Below are positions 35,435 to 46,980 of a DNA stretch of 64,000 nt, piece by piece; position 1 is the stretch's first letter, and each line of letters starts with the position of its first letter. The notes below the pieces were generated by a model, which was not told the origin of the DNA, did not search any database, and saw only the letters and a program-made list of their open reading frames with translations. Origin of the DNA: Maratus speciosus (Eukaryota > Arthropoda > Arachnida > Araneae > Salticidae); NCBI GenBank assembly GCA_963932465.1, contig OZ010800.1, positions 37,748,352 through 37,812,351 on the forward strand. Direction: 5' to 3'. A program made the translations under genes and the position numbers.

Positions 35435-36523
35435 TATAAAATCCAAATCTCTGTGTGTCCCTCACAATTCTGGTTGGACCACCTCATTAATTGCGGCCAT
35501 GTTAGGCTTCCTATGGAGAAATTAATATCAGCTTCACGAATGAGTAATTGTTGAAAAGTACTAATACAGGGTTACTACAAGAGCACCAAATTTTGACCAA
35601 CTTGGCAAAATATATCACCAAATGGCAACAAAAAGAGGTTGCAATATATGAAGCCAACTTGCCGATAGTTGGCTAATTTAGTGAAATTCCCATTGAAACC
35701 CATTAATCTTTATAATCGAGATAAGCACAATTTAATTTAAACTCAGTGCATTTAAGGTTTTTTTTTCAAAATCTATGGGTCAGAATTTAAAGAGTAATAT
35801 ATGAAAATGTACAACTTTACATCTTCACCCTGATGCTACTAATAAAATAACCTCCACTGGATGGTGCTGTACTATCCGAGCTCCTAACTATCCAATTTTA
35901 ATATGCTTTATATAGCCGGATGTAGAAATTAAATTCGCAGAACTTTTCCAGTATAGGGGCTTTTGCAAAATAGAGAAAACTGCCTTGGCGAAGAAGCAAA
36001 TTTGGCAACATACATTCTGGTAACCTATCTACCATTTCATTTCATATCTATGCACACAGACTTTTTTTCAATATTTGTACAGTTTACTTAATATAAAGTA
36101 GCTATTTAAGAAATTTTAAGCAGAAACGGAAGTAATTGTACATAAAAAACAACAATAATATGCATGTAATTAAAATACATATATATATAAACAAACAAAA
36201 AGTTTCATCAAGTTTGTTTTCATAGCTGGTTATATCATTTGGCAACAAATCTCACTTTCTGATGCCCGAATTCCACCAAGCTTTAAAAAAATAAATGCCA
36301 AGGAGCCTATAGCGGATAAGTACCAAATTCCCTATTATTTTGTACTATATGCAGGAAGAGGGGGGGGGGGGGGTAACAAAAAGTTTAAATATCAAATTTT
36401 TAAATTTCTATAAAGCAATATAAGACTAAAAATTAAGACTAAAATAAATTTAAAATAAGACAAAAAAAGAGCTGTAGGTAGGACAAAAAAAAAAATTGAA
36501 AATAAAATTAATGTATATATATA

Positions 36524-39096
36524 CAGTCGACTCTTTTTAATTCGAACTTGTTGGGACCACAAGAAATGTTCGAATTATCCAGAGTTCGAATTATGGAAAG
36601 TATGAGAGGAAACATGTTTAAAGGGGCACTATTACAAAGGAATTAATGTTAGTATTTTTTAAATTTATTTTGGCTGTTATCGTTAGAATATGACTTAATA
36701 TTAAATTAAAAGATATAAATACATAAACTAATTAATAATATTAAAATAATATACATAAAACATAAAATTAATAATACAGTATACAACAACCACATTTTAA
36801 AAATTTTATTTATTGTACTATAATTTTCTTACCTGAAATTAGATGAACATTTAAGAAATTATTTACGCTATCTATCACCACTATGAAAAAAATTATCAAT
36901 TGTTGTTTGCTTAGTCCTATTCATTTTTGACTTTTTAGCCAGTTTTTCTACTTGTAACAAGCAGTAAGTTCTTTCTCCAATGACGGCTGCATCAGGATAA
37001 ATGTACTCAAACACTCAATTGATTGTGCAACTGACTTTTCTGTGGGTAAGGAAGGCACTTGGGACATAGTAGCAGAATCGCCAGAATCTAATTCCATCTT
37101 CTCATTGCATTTTTCGTGAATTGTTTCAACAATTTCTTCCGAAGTTAAGGGTCCAGATATTTCTAAACTATTCTCAGCCACTACATACTCTGCGAACGTA
37201 ATACCACACTGGAACTTTTCAGAAAAGTTTGAAAATTCTATTTCTTTGAAAGGTCTATCGTTTTCGTCATTTGCATTACAACCACTCTTTTTAGATGGAT
37301 GGATAAATCCGGCATGTCGAAAGCATTTTTCTATTGTTTCAGGTTGTCTGGCGGTCCCACGCTGCATATAAATCGTCGATGCCCGTGAATAATGTTATCT
37401 CGTAGCTTTCTTTGAAATCAATCAAAAATAAAATTTGTTCTAGAACGTTCCTTTTACAATAATGAGTTTTTAAATTTTAGATTATACCTTAGTCCATCGG
37501 TTGCAGTTGTGCTATAAGTATTAGGGGGTAAATATTCAATTTTTATAGAGCTAAGTGTAGGTAGTTTACAATGACTCTGCACATTATCTAGCAGCAATAG
37601 ATTTTTCTGTTTTGACGAGAAAATTCTTTATCCAGTTTTTTTAATCAACTGATGCAGATTTCACGCGTCATCCAGAATTTGGAATTTGCTACAGAATCAA
37701 CAGGCAGTGTTTTAACTCCTTTGAAGCAACATGGCTTAGTTGATTTACCAATAACTAACAATTTTAACTTCTTATTTCTATCCATATTGGCACCTATCAT
37801 CACAGTTATCCTGTCTTTTCTAAGTTTGCCACTTGTGCATGCTTCACCTTTAAATATTAAACTCGTATTAGGAAGAAGTTAATAAAACAACCCTGTTTCA
37901 TCGTCATTAAACACGTCTTTCATTGCATCGGGTAGGTTTTCGCAGAATTCATTGCAAACAGCGAGGTCTACAGCACCACTTTCACCACACACAGTTTTGT
38001 GTACGATGCTATTTCGGTGCTTAAAGCGTGTCAGCCATCCTTCGCTGCAATTGAAATTTTTAATATCCATGAGTAGTGAAAGTTCTTAGATGCCAATACA
38101 GGTCCACTCAAAGGTACATTTCTTGCCAATGCATCCTTTATCCATAACAGTAAAGCTTCCTCTAAATCCTCATGAGCGCTACTGTTCTCATACGTTTTCG
38201 TCCTTTAGCAAATCTTTCCTTTTCCCATGATTTCAGGATGAATAGTTTCTTTTTCAAGTAAGTAGGGAGCGTATTCTTTTTTATTCTATATGCTGCAGAA
38301 ATTTCTGTCTTAGATTGGCCACGTCCTAACGTTTTAATAATTTCCACTTTAGTTTCTAAAGTTAAAGATTTATAACTTCCTCGTGGAGCGAAATTTTAAA
38401 GAAACAAAATCTTTTACTTTCTCAAAAAACACTTTAGCAGTAAGTAAAACCACTGACTGAAAAATTCGATCTCTACACTGCAGACAGAGTGTAGTGATAA
38501 AACAGGTTTCCCCCACCTTTAACAGATGCCCATCCTGTAGATTTCTCAGAATGTCACTGGGTCAAATGCTAGAGCAGGGATTGGCAACAAGCGCAGTGGA
38601 AGAAGGGGAGGAGGTGTCATTGATGGACAGACAGGGCACTAAGAAAGCGGATATCAAATGCATGGGATTATATGTATACTATAAAAATAGCAAATAAAGC
38701 CTTTGTGCAACAGTATTAAAAAAACAACAGCAAACAGCTGTTTCGAATCTACTAGCGAGATTCTTCTTCAGTGCAAGATAGGGAAAAAGGAACAGCGTGC
38801 TTGAAAAAGCAAGGCTGAGCAAATTATTTTTTTATATGTATACTAGTTCAGAACAATTCTGACAAAAATGAAAGAAAGAAAGTTATTTCAAGGATCTGAA
38901 GTCTGTGAAAAAGCAAGGAAAAATGAAAAAAAAGGAATTCTCGTTAGTTCAAATTAAACGAAGTCAAGAGAAAATGAGTTCGAATAAATGAAAAATTTTA
39001 ACGTTATTCTGCCATTGAAAATTTCGGGACTTCATGTTTTGTTCGAATTAAGCGAAGATTCAATTTATCCGATTTCGAATTAATGAGAGCCGACTG
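36524..39096 (-). mobile_element. Tigger/pogo DNA transposon
   Basis: The ends CAGTCGACTC...AATTCGAAC and the complement of CAGTCGGCTCTCATTAATTC are bordered by TA (36522-36523, 39097-39098). Repeated TTCGAATTA motifs follow each end. The 2573-bp body encodes a degenerate minus-strand Tigger transposase. TA targets plus a CENP-B-like transposase identify the pogo group of the Tc1/mariner superfamily. Confidence 0.93.
36948..38390 (-). pseudogene. Tigger transposase, frameshifted
   Basis: All parts are in the expected order on the minus strand. An N-terminal helix-turn-helix (38162-38390: SLTLETKVEIIKTLGRGQSK) is followed by a second part of the DNA-binding region with HEDLEEALLLWIKDALA, about 38060-38170. 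Then come GWLTRFKHR and the first catalytic Asp in NDDETGLFY (37879-38070). The DDE core at 37420-37880 has RITVMIGANMD, LLVIGKS, LLLLDN (second Asp) and LPPNT followed by a TDG that fits the third-Asp position. The C-terminus (36948-37367) has PETIEKCFRHAGF. At least two frameshifts and several stops separate the pieces, so it is inactive. Some Tigger-like genes are domesticated (CENP-B, JRK, POGK), but the damage here rules out a full-length product. Confidence 0.92.
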
Positions 39097-39204
39097 TATA
39101 TATTTTTAAATGCACTAAAAAGTAGAAAATAATTTTGGGGTGAGAAAAGAAATTGTTATATTTTCTCATGTCCAATAGAAACTAGTCGTTGGTGGCCACC
39201 GTAA

Positions 39205-39265
39205 TACTTACCCATCATGGATATAAATAACTAGCAGACCCGCCCGGCGTTGCCCGGGGTCCGTA
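39205..39265 (+). repeat. Dispersed repeat start (ACTAGCAGACCCGCC type)
   Basis: AACTAGCAGACCCGCCCGG followed by CGTTGCCCGGGG closely resembles the start of a dispersed repeat type I recall from arthropod genomes. A diverged copy starts at about 61278 (ACTAGCAAACCCACCC, then GTTGCC). A TATATATAGATA tail that such repeats often carry is at about 42475-42487. The same patch also has ACTTACCCATCATGG, matched inverted at 43570-43586 (GATGGGTAAGTA). I cannot name the family. Confidence 0.5.
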
Positions 39266-39349
39266 AATAATAACCTTAAACAAAACTGAAGTTTGTATGA
39301 TTTTATATCTTTTTAAATACTTTTAAATTAACCTAATTTCGGAGGCACC

Positions 39350-40860
39350 CATTGCCCTCCGCAGCGTCTAGCGAGTTTCCCAACAAACTTCTTTCCGAAC
39401 GAACCTATAATCTGCATCCACGCCACCTAAGGCAACATGTACCGGAAGTGCTCCGTCCGTGCCGGAGACAATTGAAAACCAAATTGAGTGAGCCAAACCT
39501 CGTAGTAATCAATCCAATAGTCAGTAGCTTTAAGAATCCAAAAAAAGAATGCATTATTAATGTTAGAAAATGTTGGTAACATAGTAACTGAAGACTAAGA
39601 TAAAATTTCATAATACAGAAAAAAGCTGAATCGTAGTGTAAGTTGAATGAAACAAATCCCGTTGAAATTAGGTCCTTAGAATCGGAGGAAAGAATGCGCC
39701 CACAAGCGGTGGAAGATGACTTTTCCCGTTGTAAATTTCATATATTACTTTTAACATTAACACGATATTTAATAAGCTGATGAAATCCATTATTTAAAGT
39801 TACCTTTAAATGAACGCGATTTTTAATTTATGGCTGTAGTGAGTAAACGTAAGTTGATGCTGAAAAAGGAGATTAATGTTCGAAAAAAATGATAGCCGAG
39901 GTATACAGAAAGACTGGGCCCTGGGTGCCAGGGTCTTAACTGGAATGTAGTTGGGTATAAGAAAACTTTTTAGTAGTTTTAAATTTGCTGGAGGATGCTG
40001 AAACTATGTTAAGAAAGCCCAAGAAGGAGATTAATATTCAAAATTAGTGGTAACTGAATTTTGAGAAATTTTTTTGTCATTCATGTATAACAGGAAGACT
40101 TAAGAAGCTGCTAAAAGAAAGGTAGTGAATCGGACTGCTTTTAAGAAACCTATAACAAAGGGCCCGAAGAGGGCCGACTGATAGTAAAGAGCAGGACCCT
40201 AACATGAAAACTTGTTAAAAGGTGCAAGTTCTAGCACTTTAAATCTTCAATTAGTCAAAATTAAGCATAGTGTATGAATTAACCATTAGAATAAAAATTT
40301 AAAGAAATGTTAAAAAATGCAGGGAGGGATCTTTAAAACAGGGTCCTAGGGTCCAGTAAAAATAAGACGGTGTTGGTCCGGGGAGAAGAGTTCAAGACTC
40401 AATTTTAAAATTTTGCATTGATAATGCGAGAAAATTAGGTGGTGAAAAATGCATGGCACACAAAAAGTTCAAGAGGCTCCGGATCGGGTCCTATGGAACC
40501 TTAGGATGCCCTCAGGATTTTAGCAGGAATAAAGAAACGGGAGAATAACTAAACGGAAAAAAGGGTTCCAAAAATGAAAATCGGATTAAGAGGAGGCACT
40601 TTATTAACAATTTATGGTGCAAAAACTTTAAGGGGCCCTGTACCCGGCCCCAAGGGACCAAAGACTTAGGTAGCACGAGTTGCGTATAAAGTTACTTTTT
40701 AGTAGTTTTTAAAATAGTCAATGGACGCTAGAAATGTGTTAAAGAAAATTGCAAGCAATTCCAATCATTCTTAAAGAATGATCATAAAGGGCCCCAAGAA
40801 GGTGATTAATATTCAAAATTGGTGGTAGCTGAAGTCAATGAACTGAATACACAAAAACCG
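39350..40860. repeat. Degenerate long duplication
   Basis: A block at about 39955-40070 (ACTTTTTAGTAGTTTT, then a GCTGAAACTATGTTAAGAAA-like segment and GAGATTAATATTCAAAATTA) recurs diverged at about 40683-40840, an offset of about 730-770 bp. Intervening DNA has G-rich GGGCCC patches. No coding frame of known family; the open frame at 39352-39579 is unassigned and not claimed. Confidence 0.5.
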
Positions 40861-40925
40861 TTCCAAAAACGTTACTTAACTAATAGTGGCATATCCTATG
40901 AAAATATTATAAACAATCGGAATGA

Positions 40926-41112
40926 AATGCAAATTTCCGTTTTAAATATGTAGTAGATGATGATGATACGATTATCTGTAATAGAATTCATCTTGAAGTT
41001 TTCGCTTCATACGTAAACGACGCTTTCAACATTGTAGCTAATACACCGATTGGCGAGGTATCCGATTATGGAAGATTAACCAGGTATCCCATGAACAACT
41101 ACCGAAAGAAAG
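40926..41112 (+). CDS. Unidentified spliced gene, upstream exon
   Basis: An open frame of 62 codons ends at a strong donor (AAAG|GTGAGT at 41112/41113). It joins in phase to the exon at 41462-41622. Composition is clearly less AT-biased than the flanks. The start is unknown: the frame opens after a stop at 40923-40925, and an acceptor-like TATGTAG at 40953 would give an exon 40954-41112. No methionine near the start suggests more exons upstream. The peptide includes DDDDTIICNRIHLEVFASYV and VSDYGRLTRYPMNNYRKK. I do not recognise a family. It sits inside a pelo intron on the opposite strand. It could be a nested host gene, an exon of a mobile element, or an old integrated sequence. Confidence 0.55.
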
Positions 41113-41461
41113 GTGAGTATATGGTTTTTGTGATACTTTTATGTCAGCCGGACGCATGCAATAAATCAACAAAGATTGTTTCCATACCTTATTCTTATTT
41201 TATTATTTTCATTCAAAATATAAACGTTTCACTCATTTTATTTAAAATACATACATTTAAAATACATGCCATACACTAATTTCATTGAAAAAACTTAAAA
41301 GTAAAACAATAATAGGAAATAATGCCATAACTTAAAACAAAGAATTGTTTTTAATTTACATAAGCGAAATGTAACTACTGCTATTGGCAATTTTTAAAAT
41401 GCTAATGGCGAGATTTACACACGGCTGACATAAAAGTACCCATTTTTTTCTTTTTATCCAG

Positions 41462-41622
41462 GAGCAAATGGTAAATCGCGATGTATTATTTCAATTCCAA
41501 TTTCTTCCATTGAAAAAGTGGTACTTACGTATTATGCGGACCATGAAATAGATCGCCAAAAATTGTTGACAATTGCCAATCTCGTTTATCGTTTGACAAC
41601 TACATTTAAAACAGCAATTTAA
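41462..41622 (+). CDS. Unidentified spliced gene, last exon
   Basis: Preceded by a good pyrimidine tract and acceptor (TTTTTTTCTTTTTATCCAG|). Two bases complete a glycine codon from the previous exon, 52 sense codons follow, then TAA at 41620-41622. The peptide starts GANGKSRCIISIPISSIEKV and ends LVYRLTTTFKTAI. The paired splice sites, kept phase and continuous frame on both sides of a 349-bp intron are the evidence for a gene. The intron between holds only AT-rich DNA. Function unknown. Confidence 0.55.
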
Positions 41623-41640
41623 CATTATTAAATACATAAC

Positions 41641-43600
41641 CTTGTTAAAAATAGCAAATTGTTTAAAGTAAATAAATAAATAAAATATATAACATAAAAC
41701 TACATACTATAAACCATAATTTAAAAAAAATCTATAATAATAAAATAAATTAAAAACTATAATAAACTATCAATTGGATAAAAAATAAGGGTTGCTGTAA
41801 TTAGTGTAATTGTCGCCATGCTTGGCGCAATTGTATTCACATTGCCCGGATGTAAGTACCAAAAGTTTTTTTTTAGTTCTACAAACATTCATTTTTAAAT
41901 ATTTTCGTTTTATAAAGTTAATTTCTCAGTGGATTGCTTCCTTGTATTTTCAATAAATTCAATTTCTTTTTTCTTTTTTTCAAGGCGTTTGTATTTTTTT
42001 TTCAAACTCATATAGCCGGTTTAATTCTTTAACCAAACGAATTAACAAAAAGATTTACTTTCAATTCTTCCGTTGCTACATTAACGGATTTACAATATGA
42101 ATGAATATGGATGAATTATCACTTCTAATGTTAGATAATTCGAGGTTTTGGCGCCAAAGAGATCGCCAAATTAGAAAAATGTGAAATATCTCATGAACTA
42201 TTAGACTTAAAATAATTTCGTTAGTACCATTCGATTCAGCATACAAAAATACACTAAAATATGTTATCAGTTGAAAAATAACTATAAAATCAGATTTTTA
42301 AGGAATTTTTTAAAAAGTTTATTCTATTTTTTACCCCCCTTAGGGGTGGAATTTTAGAAAATCCTTTCTTAGCGGCACTCAATACCATAAGAAGTATTTT
42401 TAGCCCAAATTTCAAGATTTTAGGTTCAGTAGTTTTGGCTGTGCGTTGATTAATACAAAATCCAGACTTTCTTTTATATATATAGATATACAATATGAAA
42501 ATAAAACATGTGATACTTGCTAAGCATTGTACCACGTTACTTTTATTCATAATTTAAATTATTTGGACTTCCTTAAATATAATTAATATAACCCCTTAAG
42601 CTAATATTACTTTTTGTTGCATTGAAATATCTCAATTTGTTGATTCTCTGTAAACATTGGTTTACAGACACATAAAACACAACAAACAAACAACGCTATT
42701 GGTTTACAATGGAAATCTATGGGAATTTGGCGAAATATTAGAGATACTGCCAATTTGGTGTCACTTTTGGTGACTCCTTTTGGCTGCCAAATTTGGCGAT
42801 ATACCGCCAACTTGGCAAGAAACTTGGCAGTACTTGGCAACAGAACAGGGCCCTCCCTATGGTAAACCCCCTTATAGGTATGGAGAGGCATTCAATGCTT
42901 GACATTTACGATAAGCCATTATTGGCATTTAATCTTATAGTTTGGCGATAGCGTTTTGGTCGGCAAGGATAATCGAGTAGTACCGAATTGCGTAAAAGAA
43001 ACATCCTTATAACTCGAAAAATTATAATCCTATTAACTAACAGTTTACTGCGTCGGATTAAACGTCTCATTTCTAATTAAAATATATCTTTGAATTGAAA
43101 TTTGAATGAAATACAGGGTCATGAAAAATCAAAGAGTGTGAAAAATAGAATTAGAAATATCTCGGCAACTCATTATCCGATCGAGTTTATTCATGATGCA
43201 AAATTTATGTTTTTTTTTATTGTCTTTTATATTCACTCCTTCAAATAAACAATTTCGTAAATTTTTGTATACCTTTTATCAGAACGAATATTTCAAGAGT
43301 CTGATAAAAATAGTTCCGGTTAATCGAGGTTACTGATATTCAATAGGCTTCTTCCCATTATTACTCCCTAAGTACACACCGAATTTAAAGTCTCTATCTC
43401 AATTTGTTCGGGAAATAAGAGCGATTACAGACACACAGACATACAGATGGATGGACAAATTTTTTTCTAAAAATATGTTTTTCGGAATCGCCAGTGTCTG
43501 AAATGTGTAAATGCGTCAAAAATTTTTTTTCGATTTTTAAAACGATTACAAGACTTACCTTATACTATGTATGATGGGTAAGTAAAATGAGACCGTGGGC
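41641..43600. other. AT-rich DNA with repeat tails
   Basis: Contains AT-rich DNA, a tentative tiny spliced frame (41818-42100, see findings), the TATATATAGATA repeat tail near 42480, the inverted GCCAA-rich block at 42720-42853, and at 43370-43590 a segment with AGACACACAGACATACAGAT and GATGGGTAAGTA. Such segments often mark the ends of dispersed repeats; no coding content was recognised. Confidence 0.4.
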
Positions 43601-43618
43601 GCCAACTTTACACATATA

Positions 43619-44697
43619 CAGGGCTTAATTTGCCCTGGAGCTCAGCTCTGGTACTTCTCTGTTTTTGGTAAATATTTAAATATTGATTGGAATTCATCAG
43701 AGCTCATAAATACAGGGCTCCGGAGCCCGGTGCAATAGCGCTTCCGTATAACCAAAGTGTAAATTACTCTTTCCTTTCCCTCCCACATCTCCAAGCTTTT
43801 GCATTCTTTTCTATCAAAACCCTTATATGTGACGTAATGTATCGCACACATAGGATACAGCCACTATAATAGGACCCTTGTCAGCGAAGACACTCACGAG
43901 CTAATGCTAATCCTATGGGGAGAGAGATTTATCTAATATCTCGTTTGCATTTTCGACATTTTTAAATAACTTTTTTTTTACCTTTTCGACTGTGGTTGAA
44001 GATGTTCTTTAGAATGACACTTTCATTTTCAGAACCAATTTTGAAAGTGAAAGTAACTTTCTAAAAAATATCTGCGACCAAAATTGAAAAAGTAAAAAAG
44101 ATGTGATGTAGAAATGAACCTCGGCTATCCAATGCAAAAATTAGCTCATGAGTGCCTTTCGCCGGTATGAGGACAGGACGTAGGAGATGGAGATGAAACA
44201 TGCTAAAATTTTTTTTTTCTTCTGTCTTTGGGCTTGAGCGGGAAGGCATCGATTATAGTTTAAGATATGCACTTTTTATAGGAATTTTAAAAAAGTTTTT
44301 CGATTTTTCAGCTGATAAATATTAATTTCTGCAAATGTCATTCATTTTTTCATAAAAATGCATAGCTGGGAACAATTCCTTTTTTGAGTTAACACAATTT
44401 CCGAATCATAATCTTTACCATATTTAATTGCAGAATTCTGCAATTCATTAACATTAAAATTAGGCAAAGTTTTCTATTCAGAAGGATGGATAAAAGTGGA
44501 ATAGTTGACAGCTAAGTATATGCAGATAGATATTTAAAAAAATTATTTTGGCAAAAAAAAAAAAAAAAAAAGTCTTTAAATTTTGCAAATAATGTATGAA
44601 ATATAAATATACGAATTGGAATGACAGAGGGAGCTATGGTTGTTAGTATCTCAGAATATTAGGGCTCCGGTGTTTTTTTGTTAGAAATTAAGCCCTG
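43619..44697. mobile_element. hAT-like element with CAGGGCTTAATTT ends
   Basis: A 13-bp perfect inverted repeat CAGGGCTTAATTT bounds 1079 bp. Just inside, GGGCTCCGG occurs at both ends. The left flank is CACATATA. The right flank is an expanded (CA)n(TA)n microsatellite that could have grown out of the duplicated CACATATA. No transposase. Confidence 0.75.
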
Positions 44698-44755
<58 letters not shown>

Positions 44756-44770
44756 TACGTATATAATATA
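44698..44770. repeat. (CA)n/(TA)n microsatellite
   Basis: CA repeats, then TA repeats, then CA repeats directly after the hAT-like element; probably seeded by its target duplication. Confidence 0.85.
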
Positions 44771-46578
44771 ATATCATAAAAAAAGTTAAATTGCATTGGC
44801 GCATTTGAAATGAATGAAATTTCCAGTTATAGTGATTTGCAATGACGTTGAATAAGTCACAAGGACAAACATTTTCTACAGTTGGACTGTATTTAAAAGA
44901 AAAGTTCTTTTCTCATGGACAATTATATGGAAGTATTTTAAGATGTAAAGAGGAAGGGCAGTTAAAAATTTATATCTAAGATACTGAAGAGCAAGGTCAG
45001 CATTTAAATAATGAAAAAGTTTTTACAAAAAACAAAACAAAACAAAAAAAACATCGTATATCCTGAAATTTTGTGGTCAAATTTTTATTTATCCTTAAAT
45101 TGCATTTTTAATATATTCATTACATACATGGTTTTTCATAAATGTGTTTCATTTTTAAAATGTGTTATTTTCATCTATCACTGCAAAACAAGCAAGAAAA
45201 TCACATTATTGCTCATGTGTTGTATATATCTTCATATTTGATTCTCCATCATTTATGGCGGGCTACTTCTCTAGTATTGGATACTTAATATCTAGTTTTC
45301 AAATGTGAAATTCACTTTATATTCAGCATATCAGAGACATTTGCATTTATAAATCATAAACTTTAAATTGCACAAAGTAGCATAATTTCTACAGATTTTT
45401 CAATTAATTAAAAATTTGAGAAAAGAGACTATTGTCTTTTTAAAATGACCCTCAGACCCAAAACCACCCTCCATTTAAATCTTCATACATATAATTTTTT
45501 TCATGTGATTGTACTCGTATTTATGAACTAATTTAGATGCGAACAGGAATTGTGAACAGGAATTGCCAAGATCTGGACAGTTTTTGTTGGAAAGCTCCAT
45601 CTGCCATCTTGTTTCAAAATGGAGGCCATATAAGGATTTCAAATTCAAAAAGATGTACAAAAAAATATAGAAATGATTAAAAAAAAAATCCCTGCCTTGA
45701 TATAAGGATTCCAGAGCATGTTTTGTTTTAATCTCTAGATTAAAAATTGCTGAGATATGGCAGTTTGAAATTCTAGGATGGTTGACATTTTGAAACAAGG
45801 CAGTAAGTGATTCCTGCATAAACAAGTTTAATATACAAGTTTTATTGAATGTGGTTTCTTGCAAATTTTCTTTCATTGACATAATCATTGTTCCAACTCT
45901 CATATGCCTAAAACTTTGCAATGATTGGCGAAATATCACCAAATTTGAAGAGAAAAATAAGTCTTAATAAATGAAGCCTACTTGGAGATAGCTGACCTTT
46001 TTTTTTTTTTTCCATCCAAACTCAATATTAACAAAAAACTGGGAATCTTCTATAATCAGGTTTCATTAATTTTAGCTTTGTGCATTTAAATAAAATTAGC
46101 TGAATTCTTAAAAACATGGAATAGTAAAGCTACCTTTTCCTCCCGGTACAGGCCAGAAGGACTTTTTAAAACAGAGCAAATTAGCATGTTTTTAGAGGCC
46201 TTGGAAAGCAGGGGTTGGCAAGCATAGCTCGCAGGAAGCAAAGCCCCCTAATTTATAAAGAAACAAAACAAACACAGTTAATTAATCATGGTTTAAATCA
46301 TCATGCTAAACCTGATTACTATAAGATTTAATATGAATTTTTTTAAGATTGAGAAATGGTAAATAACATTAATGATGGTAAAACACATTTATGAAATTGT
46401 TTTTTCAATGACTATCTGTCCCTTAAACTACTGTGGTGTTGATTTTTTAAATATAACTCAAATAATAAAAAAAATTAGAGGATCGAATCGAAATTTTCTA
46501 TATGCATGCTAGAAGCTTTTAGAAACAGATTACTGCTGCTAAAACATTTATAAGGTTTTTTTTTTTTTTCTCCCAAGT

Positions 46579-46980
46579 ACAGTATAGAACCATTTATCCA
46601 GAATGGTTGGGGCAGGTGTATTCCAGATAACTGGCAGGGCAATAAGGCAACATCCATTTGATAACATTTGCAGAATATACAGTTGAGTCTCTATAGTGAA
46701 CTTCCATACAACAAATTTCCCTATATAATGAAGTTTTAGTAGAAACAGTCATTTTTTCCATTATTACATTAAAAATAATCTCCATATAGTGAAATATCAA
46801 TTTCGATGTATATTTCCATGTAATGAATTTTTACAGAAAATATTCTGCATTTGCTCAGAAAAAGATTCAATGAATGGTGAATGTTGCACTACTGATAGTG
46901 ACATTTTAAATGGTGTTGTGGGTGACAATGAGTGTGAAAGTGAAAACTTAAAACACGGAAAAAAAAAATAAAAAATCACA
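46579..46980. repeat. Two solo Tigger/pogo-type ends
   Basis: CAGTATAGAACCATTTATCC at 46579 resembles the ends of the 1863-2909 element. TA followed by CAGTTGAGTCTCTATAGTGA at 46678-46699 is another pogo-like end, followed by further TATAGTGAA and TATAATGAA motifs. No matching right ends were found, so both are fragments. Confidence 0.5.

Larger units (their letters stand above)
35567..42853. mobile_element. Possible hAT-like unit enclosing Tigger and other repeats
   Basis: The left end is CAGGGTTACTACAAGAG followed by CAACTTGGCAAAATATATCACCAAATGGCA. The right side at 42720-42853 carries, inverted, a diverged counterpart (GCCAAGTTGGCGGTATATCGCCAAA) and ends near CAGGGCCC. A partial copy of the left-end region also lies at about 45920-46240. 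Pairing is plausible but no target duplication was found, so the boundaries are tentative. Confidence 0.4.

Noticed and set aside
37652..37882. Plus-strand frame of 76 residues
   Set aside because: Shadow of the minus-strand Tigger DDE domain.
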